A stretch of 64,000 bases of DNA, from assembly GCF_026013965.1 (NCBI RefSeq), contig NZ_CP110341.1, positions 2,480,001 to 2,544,000 on the forward strand. The letters are read 5' to 3'. Positions 1 through 8,143 of the stretch are shown one piece after another. This DNA comes from Brevibacterium sp. JSBI002 (GTDB lineage: Bacteria > Actinomycetota > Actinomycetes > Actinomycetales > Brevibacteriaceae). The position numbers were made by a program, and so were the translations under genes. The notes under the pieces were generated by a model. The model worked only from the letters and a program-made list of their open reading frames with translations. It was not told the origin of the DNA and did no database searches. Within the stretch, counting starts at the first letter, position 1, and each line of letters starts with the position of its first letter.

Positions 1-1
1 C

Positions 2-559
2 GAACCGGACATCAACATGGACACGATCCTGTTCGACCTCCTCGGCGCTCTGCCGCTGCCGAACCTCATTGCGATCATCCTCATGATCGTCACGGTCGTC
101 CTCATCGCGATCTTCTTCGTCACCGGCGCGGATTCCGCGTCGATCGTCATGGGCACCCTGTCGGCCAACGGCATGCAGGAGCCGGGCAAGGGCCTGGTGA
201 TCTTCTGGGGCACCGCGACCGGTGCCGTGGCTGCGGTGATGCTGTTGGCGGGTGGAACTGATCCCGCCGAGGCGCTCGACGGACTGAAGAACATCACGAT
301 CGTCTCCGCCCTGCCGTTCGTCATCGTCATGCTGCTGCTGTGCGTGGCGGTCTGGAAGGACCTGTCGAAGGATCCGCTCATCATCCAGGAGCAGCTGGCC
401 GCACACGTCCTCGAGACCTCGGTGGCCACCGCGGTCGACGCGTACGACGGTGAGATCTTCGGACTCGAAACCTCGGAACTCCAGATCGAGGACGACCCGG
501 CCGAGTCTTCGGAGGATGCCGCGAAGTCCGCGGACAAGGACACGTCAGCAAAAGACTAA
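2..559 (+). CDS. BCCT-family transporter, C-terminal fragment
   Basis: The reading frame is open from the window edge, so the N-terminal two thirds lies outside. The visible 185 residues contain a stretch typical of the last helices of betaine/carnitine/choline transporters, with FFVTGADSASIVMG followed by two more hydrophobic segments and the post-helix VWKDLSKDPL. A tail of about 75 residues rich in Asp, Glu, Ser and Ala follows; such cytoplasmic tails act as osmosensors in related BetP-type carriers. The family takes up glycine betaine or similar compatible solutes, usually with sodium. The substrate cannot be told from this end alone. The first in-window ATG (17) is internal, not a start. 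A strong hairpin follows the stop. Confidence 0.85.
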   Translation, partial: EPDINMDTILFDLLGALPLPNLIAIILMIVTVVLIAIFFVTGADSASIVMGTLSANGMQEPGKGLVIFWGTATGAVAAVMLLAGGTDPAEALDGLKNITIVSALPFVIVMLLLCVAVWKDLSKDPLIIQEQLAAHVLETSVATAVDAYDGEIFGLETSELQIEDDPAESSEDAAKSADKDTSAKD

Positions 560-570
560 CCCCAATTGCT

Positions 571-622
571 ACCTGACGGCGGCCCAGCTACCTCGCGCGA
601 GGTTGCTGGGCCGCCGTCAGGT
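571..622 (+). terminator. Long perfect hairpin after the BCCT gene
   Basis: An 18-base arm (571-588) is exactly complementary to 605-622. The 16-base loop itself contains a 14-base palindrome (590-603), so the whole element can fold almost end to end with one T-T mismatch. It begins 11 bases after the BCCT stop and ends 25 bases before the next start. Only a weak T-rich stretch follows (GGTTTG). It is probably the transcription terminator of the BCCT gene, although an attenuating role for the next gene is possible. Confidence 0.7.
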
Positions 623-647
623 GGTTTGAACGAAAGGAAGTCGATAG

Positions 648-1130
648 ATGAACAGAGTCATCAGACGCGAGGGCAACATCTCGAAGTTCATCGGCTGGAT
701 GCTCGTCGTGATGGCCATTCTCGCGTTCATCACGGTGATCATCCTGGCGATCTTCGCCGAACCGGCACTTCTCCTCTTCCTCTTCGGCCCGGTCATCCTG
801 CTCATCGGCGCCTGGGTGAACTTCCACATGGGTGCTCGTGCCCGACTCGAGATCACACCTGAGGAGTTCATCTGGTGCGGATTCACCGGCAGACCCCGCC
901 GGATTGCCTGGCGGGATCTCGACCGCATTCTCATCCCCGCGCCAGGGTCTCGCCCTCGGCTGGCGGCGGCCGCGCGGCTCAGAAACGGTAGGATCGTCGA
1001 GGTCGACTCGCTGTGGTTGTCTCCGACGAACCCTGCGAACATACTCACCCCGCCCGACCACGGCGAGGCGCAGAGAGCCCTCATCGACGGCCACAAAGCG
1101 TATCTCGCGAGGACGTCCTGGACTCCATAG
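648..1130 (+). CDS. Small membrane protein with PH-like soluble part
   Basis: I do not recognise a named family. The 160-residue product has two adjacent hydrophobic segments (about residues 15-35 and 40-55) followed by a soluble domain of about 100 residues with the pattern ARLEITPEEFIW...PRRIAWRDLDRI. This pattern resembles bacterial PH-like domains that sit next to two membrane helices. A good ribosome binding site (GAAAGGAAG) lies about 8 bases before the ATG. The gene stands alone after the BCCT hairpin. Function is unknown. Confidence 0.7.
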   Translation: MNRVIRREGNISKFIGWMLVVMAILAFITVIILAIFAEPALLLFLFGPVILLIGAWVNFHMGARARLEITPEEFIWCGFTGRPRRIAWRDLDRILIPAPGSRPRLAAAARLRNGRIVEVDSLWLSPTNPANILTPPDHGEAQRALIDGHKAYLARTSWTP

Positions 1131-1361
1131 CGGGACAGAGTCCTGCCGAAGCCCACGATACCTGGTCGGTGTTCGTCGAGTTCATCCTCTTCGTGGCGCG
1201 CCGCTGCGGAGAGGCACTCGACGAGATCGATGATCGGTGCCGAGAACTCGAAGCACAGTCCGCGTCTCAACGCGATGCTCGGCGACATCCTCAACGAACA
1301 TGACTCCGTCGTATCCGAACGGCTGACACATTCGTCCTGAGCCGGCCGAATCCCGTCGCTG

Positions 1362-1757
1362 TCACATCCCGAACAGTGCCGGAATGGCGATCGGTCCGGC
1401 ACCGAATGCAGTGATGACGGCAGCCAGCACCAACAGGAGCAGGTCGTATTCGGGACCACCCGCCGAGGCCCAGTACTTCGAGTGCCATTTGAAGACGTGC
1501 AGGCTCGTCGTGATGAGCATGAGCACGACCACGCCGAGACCGGCCCATTGAGCGAGGACGCCGGTGGCGAATGAGACTGCGGCGGCGAGCTCGGCGATGG
1601 CGACGAACCATGCGGTCGGAACACTGAGCCCATCCGCCTCGGCGAACCGCGGAATATCCTTGGCCTTGACCATGAACTCGCGGACGAAAGCCACGGTCAG
1701 AACTGCCCTGACGAGCAGGAGCACGATCCCTGCAGCGATCGTTGGAACCGTGAACAT
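1362..1757 (-). CDS. DoxX-family membrane protein
   Basis: The 131-residue product has four hydrophobic segments and the DoxX-like layout: a first helix, then a loop with KAKDIPRFAEADGL, then VAIAELAAAVSFATGVLAQWAG and a C-terminal helix. DoxX proteins are small integral membrane proteins of varied and mostly unproven role, some linked to redox or sulfur metabolism. A GGAGAGGA sequence precedes two possible ATG codons; the second (1757) has the better spacing, and the first (1763) would add two residues. The open frame continues upstream to 2162 but without a protein-like signal. It appears monocistronic. Confidence 0.75.
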   Translation of the reverse strand: MFTVPTIAAGIVLLLVRAVLTVAFVREFMVKAKDIPRFAEADGLSVPTAWFVAIAELAAAVSFATGVLAQWAGLGVVVLMLITTSLHVFKWHSKYWASAGGPEYDLLLLVLAAVITAFGAGPIAIPALFGM

Positions 1758-2065
1758 GAGCATTCCTCTCCGCCTGAGCACCGAGGTGGCGACCTCTCGC
1801 CCGAGTCTACGCTTCACTGCGTTGAAGCCGGAGGTCTCGACAGCCTCTCCTGCCCGGGATCCATCACCCGGAGTTTCATTGCACCGCGCTGCAGCGGTGC
1901 ATAATGCCGCTGCCGGTGACCGATGGACCGTTGCCTGTAGGACTTGCGGCGAAGGCGAGGGACTGCGAGCAACGGTGCGGGATGCTCTTGGCCGCTGGGG
2001 TGCACCGCGCCTGAGGCTCGGCAACGAAGCCAAACAGCTGCGACGCCACCAGCAGGTTGCTCTGC
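1758..2065. other. Intergenic stretch without a recognisable gene
   Basis: This 308-base gap lies between the DoxX start and the mutM stop. Several frames are open on both strands because of high GC, but none gives a recognisable protein. A 7-bp hairpin, GCACCGC (1881-1887) with GCGGTGC (1894-1900), is present. It probably holds the DoxX promoter and the mutM 3' region. Confidence 0.5.
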
Positions 2066-2989
2066 CTACCTGTACCGCGGGGCCTTCTGGCACACGGGGC
2101 AGTAGTGGGTTCCGCGCCCGCCGACGGTGATCTTGACGATCTCGGTCCCGCAGCGCACACATTCCTGTCCCCCGCGCCCGTAGACGAGCAGAGCCCGATC
2201 GAAATACCCGGATTCGCCGTTGACGTTGACGTAGAGAGCGTCGAAGCTCGTCCCGCCCACGGCCAGGGCGTCGCTCATCACTTTCGTTGCGGATTCGAGG
2301 ACCGCGGTCAGGCGGCTCTTCCGTGTACGTGCCGGCACCGCCAAGGGGTGGACTCCCGCCCGGAACAGCGCCTCGTCGGCGTAGATGTTTCCGATCCCGC
2401 TGACCAGCGTCTGGTCGAGCAGCGCGGCCTTGATCGCCGTGCGCTTCTTCTTAAGCTCCGCCACGACCCGTTCCGGATCGAACGCGGGTTCGAGCGGATC
2501 GGGGGCGATATGGATCGCCGAGGCGGGAACGAGGCGCCCGTACCCGTGGACGAGAGGTTGGACGCCGATATGGCCGAAGATCCGTTGGTCGACGAAGCGC
2601 AGTTCGCGGTCGCTGTCGAGGTGCAGAACCGCACGAGTGTGCCGGTGGAACTCCTCGCCGGGCGGATGGATGCGCAGCTGTCCGCTCATGCCCAGATGCA
2701 CGAGTATGCCGAGTTCGGGCCTCGGCACAGACGAAGCGACCGAGACCGAGGAAGACACAGTCCCCTCCCCCAGGCTCAGCCACATGAACTTCCCGCGCCG
2801 TTCGGCCTTGAGGATGTGCGCCCCGGTCACGGCCGAAACGAACCCGGAGACCGCGGACGGATCGATGCGCCGCTGGGACGTCGTACCCAGAATTCGGGGG
2901 TCGGCCACCTCGGCGCCGGTGATCGTGGTTCCGGCCGTCCATTCGTCGACGCCGCGACGGACGCTTTCGACCTCGGGAAGCTCAGGCAT
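2066..2989 (-). CDS. mutM: Formamidopyrimidine-DNA glycosylase
   Basis: This enzyme removes oxidised purines such as 8-oxoguanine and ring-opened purines and cuts the backbone in base excision repair. The N-terminus MPELPEVE supplies the catalytic Pro2 and Glu3 after Met removal. The lysine in KAERRGKFMWLSL matches the conserved beta-strand lysine. The C-terminus holds a four-cysteine zinc finger (CVRC ... CPVC) followed by the conserved QKAPR end. At 307 residues it is slightly longer than the usual 270-290. It lies 60 bases downstream of rnc on the same strand, the standard actinobacterial order rpmF-rnc-mutM. Confidence 0.96.
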   Translation of the reverse strand: MPELPEVESVRRGVDEWTAGTTITGAEVADPRILGTTSQRRIDPSAVSGFVSAVTGAHILKAERRGKFMWLSLGEGTVSSSVSVASSVPRPELGILVHLGMSGQLRIHPPGEEFHRHTRAVLHLDSDRELRFVDQRIFGHIGVQPLVHGYGRLVPASAIHIAPDPLEPAFDPERVVAELKKKRTAIKAALLDQTLVSGIGNIYADEALFRAGVHPLAVPARTRKSRLTAVLESATKVMSDALAVGGTSFDALYVNVNGESGYFDRALLVYGRGGQECVRCGTEIVKITVGGRGTHYCPVCQKAPRYR

Positions 2990-3049
2990 CAGATGGGTGC
3001 CCCAGCAGAGCGCGAAGACCCGAGAAAGACCTCACGTACACGGTGAGTC

Positions 3050-3753
3050 TCAGCGCCGGTAGTCCGGGTAGATGGTGCGGATAGCTTTGACGGCCACCTC
3101 GGCGGCCGCGGCTTCGGCGGCCTTCTTCGAGGATCCGTCGCCGGCGCCCCAGTTGTTCGCCCCGAGCATCGCGGTGGCGGTGAAGACCATCGCATGGTCG
3201 GGCCCGGCCGAGGTGATCTCGTAGCTCACTGCGCCGAGGTCGAGGTCGGCAGCGGCCTCCTGCAGGGTGGTCTTGAAGTCCATCCCCGCGCCGAGGTTGA
3301 CCGCGTCGTCGAGCATTCCGTCGATGAGTCGGTGGACGAAGGCGAAGGCCTCTTCGCGTCCGCGGGAGACGAAGGTCGCGCCGATGAGGGCCTCGACCGT
3401 GTCGGCGAGGATCGAGTCTTTGTTCCGGCCTCCGGTCAGCTCCTCACCCTTGCCCAGAAGAATGTGCTCGCCGATGCCGTGTCGGCGGGCGATCGATGCC
3501 AGGGCGCGCGTGTTGACGACGGCCGAACGCATCTTGCCAGCTGGCCTTCGGGCAGGTCCGGGTTGTCGTAGAACAGCGACTCGGTGGCGACGAGGCCGAG
3601 AACGGAGTCGCCGAGGAACTCGAGGCGCTCGTTGGTGGGGATCCCACCGGCCTCGAAGGCGAAGGAGCGGTGCGTGAGCGCGAGACGAAAAGTCTCGGGA
3701 TCAATATCGATCCCGAGACTCTTCTTCAGTGCTGCTGTGGTGTCAGTGTCCAC
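3050..3753 (-). pseudogene. rnc: Ribonuclease III, interrupted by a one-base frameshift
   Basis: Two overlapping frames together give a complete RNase III. The N-terminal part (GTG start at 3753, [14 protein letters not shown]) contains the signature [12 protein letters not shown] and runs to DLPEGQLA. The C-terminal part continues in another frame as [13 protein letters not shown] and includes the dsRNA-binding domain ending SSKKAAEAAAAEVAVKAI. Restoring one A in the minus-strand run GGCAAGATG (plus positions 3533-3535) joins them into about 234 residues, the normal length. RNase III processes rRNA precursors and other double-stranded RNA. The GTG lies 4 bases after the rpmF stop, suggesting coupling. 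All conserved motifs are intact, so a base-calling error is more likely than true loss. Confidence 0.9.
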
Positions 3754-3757
3754 AGTC

Positions 3758-3961
3758 TCAGACGTCAGCGACCTTGCGGCCCTTGTACTCGAGGTACAGC
3801 GGGGTGCCGGCTGCGTCTTCGACGACCTTGGCCTGATGGGGGCGCGAGTACACAACGCGACCGTTCTCCACAGTCTTGACCAGGTTCGGAGCCTTGGCCT
3901 TCCACTGCGAACGACGGTGGCGGGTGTTGCTGCGCGACAATTTACGCTTCGGAACAGCCAC
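3758..3961 (-). CDS. rpmF: 50S ribosomal protein L32
   Basis: The 67-residue basic protein begins [17 protein letters not shown], the canonical L32 N-terminus. It lacks the CxxC zinc-ribbon pairs seen in some L32 proteins, so it is the zinc-independent form. It lies 2 bases after yceD and 4 bases before rnc on the same strand, as in most actinobacteria. Confidence 0.97.
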   Translation of the reverse strand: MAVPKRKLSRSNTRHRRSQWKAKAPNLVKTVENGRVVYSRPHQAKVVEDAAGTPLYLEYKGRKVADV

Positions 3962-3963
3962 GT

Positions 3964-4482
3964 CTAGCTCTCTTTCTTCTCTTCCAACAGATTCTTCAAT
4001 GATGCGAACGGCGATTCGGATTCGTCCTCGTCCACCTCGAGGTCCTCCCCCAGGGTGTAGCTGAACTCCTCGCTCTCATCCCGCGAGGGATTGAACGGCA
4101 GAGCCATCACGACGGCGTCTCTGATCGCGGGCTCGAGGTCGAGCTGATCCCGGTCGATGACGTAGGAGTCCTCGTCCCCTTCGGCCTGCTCATAGACGTA
4201 CATCTCCTGGATGTCCACATCTATAGGCAGCTCGATGGGTTCGAGCGTCCTCGCGTCTTCGCCGCGGGCCATCGCCGAGACTGTGCCCGACACGTAGATT
4301 CCCTCCGACACACTCTCGAACATCAGCTCGAGCGTCAGTGGTGAACCTTCCGCAACCCCGATCACTTCGATCTTGAGATCCGCTGGAGCCGACAAGGTGG
4401 TGTTCACCCGTTCCCACTCACCCGGATGACCGAGCAATCCCATGGATCTGAGATCATAGACGAATTCAGATCTGTCCTTCAT
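3964..4482 (-). CDS. yceD: YceD/DUF177 family protein lacking its cysteines
   Basis: The 172-residue protein belongs to the YceD (DUF177) family, which is nearly always found next to rpmF and is linked to 23S rRNA accumulation in plants and bacteria. The start at [11 protein letters not shown] is chosen because AGGAGG lies 7 bases upstream. The N-terminal strand pattern ([17 protein letters not shown]) and the acidic middle fit the family. Family members usually carry a CxxxCxGLCxxCG segment after the LPF motif; here the sequence goes straight from [11 protein letters not shown] to an acidic stretch, and no cysteine occurs in the protein. The C-terminus [14 protein letters not shown] matches the usual short terminal helix. 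The identity rests on position and the flanking motifs. Confidence 0.85.
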   Translation of the reverse strand: MKDRSEFVYDLRSMGLLGHPGEWERVNTTLSAPADLKIEVIGVAEGSPLTLELMFESVSEGIYVSGTVSAMARGEDARTLEPIELPIDVDIQEMYVYEQAEGDEDSYVIDRDQLDLEPAIRDAVVMALPFNPSRDESEEFSYTLGEDLEVDEDESESPFASLKNLLEEKKES

Positions 4483-4601
4483 GCCCTGTCCTCCTGGTGC
4501 GTTTGAGGATGTCGCTCCTGCGTTCACACGCGACTCACCATTCTAATCATTGTCAGCGGTCATTACCAATCGGTCTTCATCCGCCGTGCAGGTGTTCCTC
4601 G

Positions 4602-5789
4602 TCACCATCGTTCGTGATGATTGCGCCAGGTCACTGCCCCGGCGATGAGGAGCAGCGCTCCGGACATCGTGAACACGATCCCGGAGCCGGCGACGATCGT
4701 CAGCGCCGAGGCGGCCGAGGGAATCGCGACCTGGCTGAGTCGGTTGCCCGCCAGGCGGATCGAGAGCACCGCGGCCCGATTCTTCGCATCGGCCAGCGCG
4801 GACACCCACGACATGGTCAGCGGCTGGGTGAGCCCGAAGCAGAATCCCGCGACCGCGAGCAGCACCCCGAGCGTCCACGGTTGGCTGAACACGGGGATGA
4901 GGACGACGCTGATGCCGGCTATCGCCGAGGCGGTCCACAGCAGAGACAGGTCCCGCCACCTGGCCGTGAGGCTTCCGATGAAGAGCCGTGAGACCACCGA
5001 GGCCAGGGTGCGCAGGGCGAGCAGCCAGGTCACCGTGGTCACGGACAGTCCGTTCTGCTGCCCGATGAGCGGCAGGTAGGCGGTCATCAGATCGACGGCG
5101 GCGAGCGTAGCCATGGACGCGAAGATCGCCGGTTTCATCCCCCTGATCGCCAGGAGCGCCCACGGCGTCTGCGCCCCTTCGGCCGCCTCGGCGCGGGAGA
5201 CGTGCGGAGTCCTGCCGCGGAGCATGACGATGACGGCGGCGATGAGGGTGAGCGCGGAGACCGCGGTCATGAACCACAGGGCGTTCGTGATGTGTGCCTG
5301 CCCGGAGGTCGCGTCGGCGACCATTCCCGCCAGCGGCAGTCCGATGGTCTGCCCGATCGAGACGCCGAGGGTGAGGTGGCCGAACTTCGATGTCATCTGG
5401 GCCGCCGGGAAACTCTGCGGGATGAGCGCTTGGGAGGCGACCGTGGTCAGCAGCTGTCCGACGCCGAGGCTCATCGTGGCGACCAGCAGCACGCCGAGGT
5501 TGGGGGCCATGGCCGCGAGCGCGACGGGCAGGACGGACAGCACGGTGCCCGCCCACAGCACCGCGGTGGCATAGCCCCGATCGACGAGGCGGCCGATGAA
5601 GAGAGCGGTGAGCAGTGGGACGAGCGAGTACACGGCCGTCATCAGGCCGAGGACGAACCCCGTTCCGCCGAGTTCGAGGGTGCGGTAGGAGATGAGGACG
5701 CGGACGCCGTTGTAGGTGGCGTGCGCGAGCACGGTATGGATGACGAGGCCGGGAAACCACGCCCGGTTGGCTGGAGTCGCCGCGCCCAT
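4602..5789 (-). CDS. MFS transporter, drug-efflux type
   Basis: The 395-residue protein has about twelve hydrophobic segments. The loop between helices 2 and 3 carries GRLVDRGY, a version of the MFS signature. The overall look (GVRVLISYRTLELGGTGFVLGL near the start, then LPLAGMVADATSG) resembles multidrug or sugar-efflux MFS proteins. Its substrate is unknown. It starts 3 bases after the coaD stop, so it is probably co-transcribed with coaD. It separates coaD from yceD, which are closer together in many relatives, so it may be a lineage-specific addition. Confidence 0.85.
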   Translation of the reverse strand: MGAATPANRAWFPGLVIHTVLAHATYNGVRVLISYRTLELGGTGFVLGLMTAVYSLVPLLTALFIGRLVDRGYATAVLWAGTVLSVLPVALAAMAPNLGVLLVATMSLGVGQLLTTVASQALIPQSFPAAQMTSKFGHLTLGVSIGQTIGLPLAGMVADATSGQAHITNALWFMTAVSALTLIAAVIVMLRGRTPHVSRAEAAEGAQTPWALLAIRGMKPAIFASMATLAAVDLMTAYLPLIGQQNGLSVTTVTWLLALRTLASVVSRLFIGSLTARWRDLSLLWTASAIAGISVVLIPVFSQPWTLGVLLAVAGFCFGLTQPLTMSWVSALADAKNRAAVLSIRLAGNRLSQVAIPSAASALTIVAGSGIVFTMSGALLLIAGAVTWRNHHERW

Positions 5790-5792
5790 CCC

Positions 5793-6299
5793 TCAGCGAG
5801 CGCCGTCGCCGGGAATGTCCCCCCGCAGGGCGTCGAGCACCGAGGTGGGGACGAGGCCTTCGATGTCTCCGCCGCCTCCGTGGACTTCCTTGATGAGTGA
5901 GGAGGAGACGTGTTCGAACTTCGGGTCGCCGGGGACGAAGATCGTCTCGAGCTCGGACAGGTGTTTGTTCATCAGCGCCATCGGCAGTTCGTAGGCGAAG
6001 TCGGTGCCCGAGCGCAGGCCTTTGACGACGGCGGGGGCGCCGATTCTCGTGCAGTAGTCGACGAGGAGGCCCCCGGAGACGAGGTCGATCGTGATGTTCT
6101 GCGCTTCCCGGGTGCGTTCATCTTCGGCCAGGGACCTGCGGATGAGGTCGGCACGGATCTCCGGGTCGAAGCGACCGGACTTCGAAGGATTGTGGACCAC
6201 TGCCACGACGACCTCTTCGAACATCCGAGAGCAGCGGGCGATGATATCGAGATGACCCATGGTGATCGGGTCATAGGAACCGGGGCAGACGACCTTCAT
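5793..6299 (-). CDS. coaD: Phosphopantetheine adenylyltransferase
   Basis: This enzyme adds AMP from ATP to 4'-phosphopantetheine to make dephospho-CoA, the penultimate step of coenzyme A synthesis. The 168-residue product starts MKVVCPGSYDPITMGHLDII, containing the nucleotidyltransferase TxGH motif as TMGH. SSSLIKEV near the end is the second conserved ATP-binding motif. The start at 6299 is preceded, 6 bases away, by TACGAT and no Shine-Dalgarno sequence, consistent with a leaderless message. In most actinobacteria coaD directly follows rsmD; here GntR-ehuBCDA separates them. Confidence 0.96.
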   Translation of the reverse strand: MKVVCPGSYDPITMGHLDIIARCSRMFEEVVVAVVHNPSKSGRFDPEIRADLIRRSLAEDERTREAQNITIDLVSGGLLVDYCTRIGAPAVVKGLRSGTDFAYELPMALMNKHLSELETIFVPGDPKFEHVSSSLIKEVHGGGGDIEGLVPTSVLDALRGDIPGDGAR

Positions 6300-6305
6300 G
6301 CCCTC

Positions 6306-6311
6306 ATCGTA
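6306..6311 (-). promoter_or_regulatory. Putative -10 element of leaderless coaD
   Basis: On the minus strand TACGAT is followed by GAGGGC and then the coaD ATG. Six bases between a TANNNT hexamer and the start codon is the usual geometry of actinobacterial leaderless promoters. No clear -35 box is visible. Confidence 0.55.
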
Positions 6312-6324
6312 TCGTCTGCCCCGA

Positions 6325-7140
6325 TCAGAGGCGGGCAGATCCGTGTGACGGACACGTGAGGTCGCAACCGTCAGTGCGCCTGTTCCGCAGCCGCAGCCAC
6401 TGATCGTCGGCGGGAGTTTCAGCGTCGGTGCCTTTGACCACTTGACCGTCGAAATCATCCACCGGTCCGTGCAGGCGAGAAGCCGCCTCGGCCATGATCC
6501 GGGCGACGATGGCAAGGGAACGGGGTTCATCCCCGGCGGCGACTGCCTCGGCGAGGTTGCGGTGACTGTCCAGGACATCGCACCGAACCTCATAGCCGCG
6601 CTTGTCCGACAGCGACAGCAGGCGGGTGTGAACCATCGAGACCTTCATCAGTTCGGTCAGCCGCGCCGATCCGGAGCACGCGACGATCGAGTGATGGAAG
6701 TTGAGGTCGGCGTCGCCGATCGTACGCGCGACATTCTCCTCGATCGCACGCTCGAGCTCCCTCAGCGCGCGGCTGATCCGCGCCGTCGAATTTCCGCCCC
6801 GGACAACGAGCTTGACCGCCTGCGATTCGATCGCCTCCCGCACGGCATAGACGTCGTCGATATCCGCCGTGCGCATCCGTCTCACATGCACACCTCGTCC
6901 TGGAGCATGCGTCATCACACCTTCGCTGATGAGACGTTGCAGGGCCTCCCGCAGAGACGGCCGTGAGACTGCCAGCAGCTCGGCCGTGCGCACCTCATTG
7001 ATCGACTGACCGGGCTCGAGCGAGCCGGAATAGATGGCATTGCGGATCTGGTCGACGATGAGATCGATCGTCGAAGAGCGGACCACTTTGCGCAGCACCG
7101 GCAGCTCGGAAGTCGGAGGATTCGTCACGGTCACGATCAT
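6325..7140 (-). CDS. GntR/FadR-family regulator with FCD domain
   Basis: The 271-residue protein has an N-terminal winged helix (residues about 20-90; PGQSINEVRTAELLAVSRPSLREALQRL is typical of GntR proteins) and a C-terminal all-helical FCD ligand-binding domain (about 95-225) with the metal/ligand-type residues in DLNFHHSIV and DVLDSHRNLAEAV. FCD regulators respond to small carboxylates and amino acids. It is divergent from the ABC-uptake genes starting at 7245, and the intervening DNA carries an inverted repeat, so it is probably their regulator. The C-terminal 40 residues are poorly conserved in style and may be unstructured. Confidence 0.88.
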   Translation of the reverse strand: MIVTVTNPPTSELPVLRKVVRSSTIDLIVDQIRNAIYSGSLEPGQSINEVRTAELLAVSRPSLREALQRLISEGVMTHAPGRGVHVRRMRTADIDDVYAVREAIESQAVKLVVRGGNSTARISRALRELERAIEENVARTIGDADLNFHHSIVACSGSARLTELMKVSMVHTRLLSLSDKRGYEVRCDVLDSHRNLAEAVAAGDEPRSLAIVARIMAEAASRLHGPVDDFDGQVVKGTDAETPADDQWLRLRNRRTDGCDLTCPSHGSARL

Positions 7141-7145
7141 ATAAC

Positions 7146-7174
7146 GTTGTCAGACAGTGTGACATCCGGACAAC
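7146..7174. promoter_or_regulatory. Candidate operator between gntR and ehuB
   Basis: GTTGTC (7146-7151) is perfectly inverted as GACAAC (7169-7174) around a 17-base centre; a smaller palindrome TGTCAGACA lies within it. It begins 6 bases upstream of the GntR start and lies upstream of a possible ehuB -10 (TACTGT, 7187-7192). GntR-family FCD sites often contain TTGT and ACAA half-sites, so this is a reasonable regulator site by inference. Confidence 0.45.
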
Positions 7175-7244
7175 ATGAGTATTGAATACTGTTCCAGAGA
7201 CGCACGTCACGTTCATGTGTCGACGTTCAAGGAAGGAACAGCAA

Positions 7245-8123
7245 ATGAAACTCAAAGGACTGGCCGCCGCGACATCGATTCTCGCGCTGACGCTCACCCT
7301 CGGTGCCTGTGGCGGAAGCGACTCCGATAAGTCGACTCTGCAGAAGGCCATCGACGACGGAAAGATCACTGTCGGCTTCGCTGGTGAGGCCCCATACAGC
7401 TTCGAAGAGGGCGGCGAACTCCAGGGAGCATCGGTGGCACTGGCCAAGGCTGTGTTCAAGGAACTCGACGTCGACGACGTCGAAGGCGTCAACACGGAGT
7501 TCGGTTCGCTCATCCCCGGCCTCAACGCAGATCGCTTCGATGCGATCTCGGCCGGCATGTCGATCCTGCCCGACCGCTGCGAACAGGCGTCCTTCGGTGA
7601 TCCCGAATTCATGTACACCACTGCCCTGATGACCAAGGAGGGCAAACTCGACGGGATGAAGAACCTCGATGACGTGAAGAAGAAGGGCGTCAAGCTCGCC
7701 ACCATGACCGGTGCCATCGAGTCCGACTACGCGAAGGACCTCGGTATCAAGACCCAGCAGGTCGGCACCCCGCAGGACGGCATGGATGCCGTGACCACCG
7801 GTCGCGCCGATGTCTTCGCGCTCACCGCCATCTCGCTCAACTGGATGGAGAAGAACACCGAGGATTCCGGTGTCGAGGTCAGCGATTCCTTCGTCCAGGA
7901 GATCGACGGAGTCCCGCAGGTCGGTGCCGGTGCCACGGTCTTCCGCACCGACGACAAGGAACTGCGCGACGAATGGAACAAGGGCTTGGAGAAGATCGTC
8001 TCCGATGAGAAGTCGTACCTCGACGTCGTCGGCGACTACGGCTTCACGAAGGAAGAACGCCCCGACGGTTCGATCACGACCGATCAGCTGTGCAAGGGCG
8101 AACTTCCCACCGCTGACTCCTGA
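7245..8123 (+). CDS. ehuB: Ectoine-type ABC transporter substrate-binding lipoprotein
   Basis: The 292-residue protein has a lipoprotein signal peptide (MKLKGLAAATSILALTLTL then the lipobox LGAC), so it is exported and anchored by lipid. The mature part is a polar-amino-acid type (SBP_bac_3) binding protein. Wording such as VGFAGEAPYSF, EGVNTEFGSLIPGL and the DRFDAISAGMSILPDRC segment closely follows EhuB, the ectoine/hydroxyectoine binder. A strong Shine-Dalgarno sequence (AAGGAAGGA) precedes the ATG; an upstream in-frame ATG (7182) lacks one. It heads the operon ehuBCDA. The specificity is inferred from sequence style; a general amino acid transporter remains possible. Confidence 0.75.
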   Translation: MKLKGLAAATSILALTLTLGACGGSDSDKSTLQKAIDDGKITVGFAGEAPYSFEEGGELQGASVALAKAVFKELDVDDVEGVNTEFGSLIPGLNADRFDAISAGMSILPDRCEQASFGDPEFMYTTALMTKEGKLDGMKNLDDVKKKGVKLATMTGAIESDYAKDLGIKTQQVGTPQDGMDAVTTGRADVFALTAISLNWMEKNTEDSGVEVSDSFVQEIDGVPQVGAGATVFRTDDKELRDEWNKGLEKIVSDEKSYLDVVGDYGFTKEERPDGSITTDQLCKGELPTADS

Positions 8124-8143
8124 GTCGGTTCCTCTCACGCACC

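Noticed and set aside
1131..1361. Possible small gene between the PH-like and DoxX genes
   Set aside because: Several frames are open on both strands, and pieces such as SVFVEFILFVARRCGEAL look protein-like, but none has a start with a ribosome site or a recognisable family. It may be a decayed remnant.
3050..3753. Programmed ribosomal frameshift in rnc
   Set aside because: No slippery heptamer or downstream pseudoknot is seen at GGCAAGATG, and RNase III is not known to use frameshifting. A missing base explains it better.
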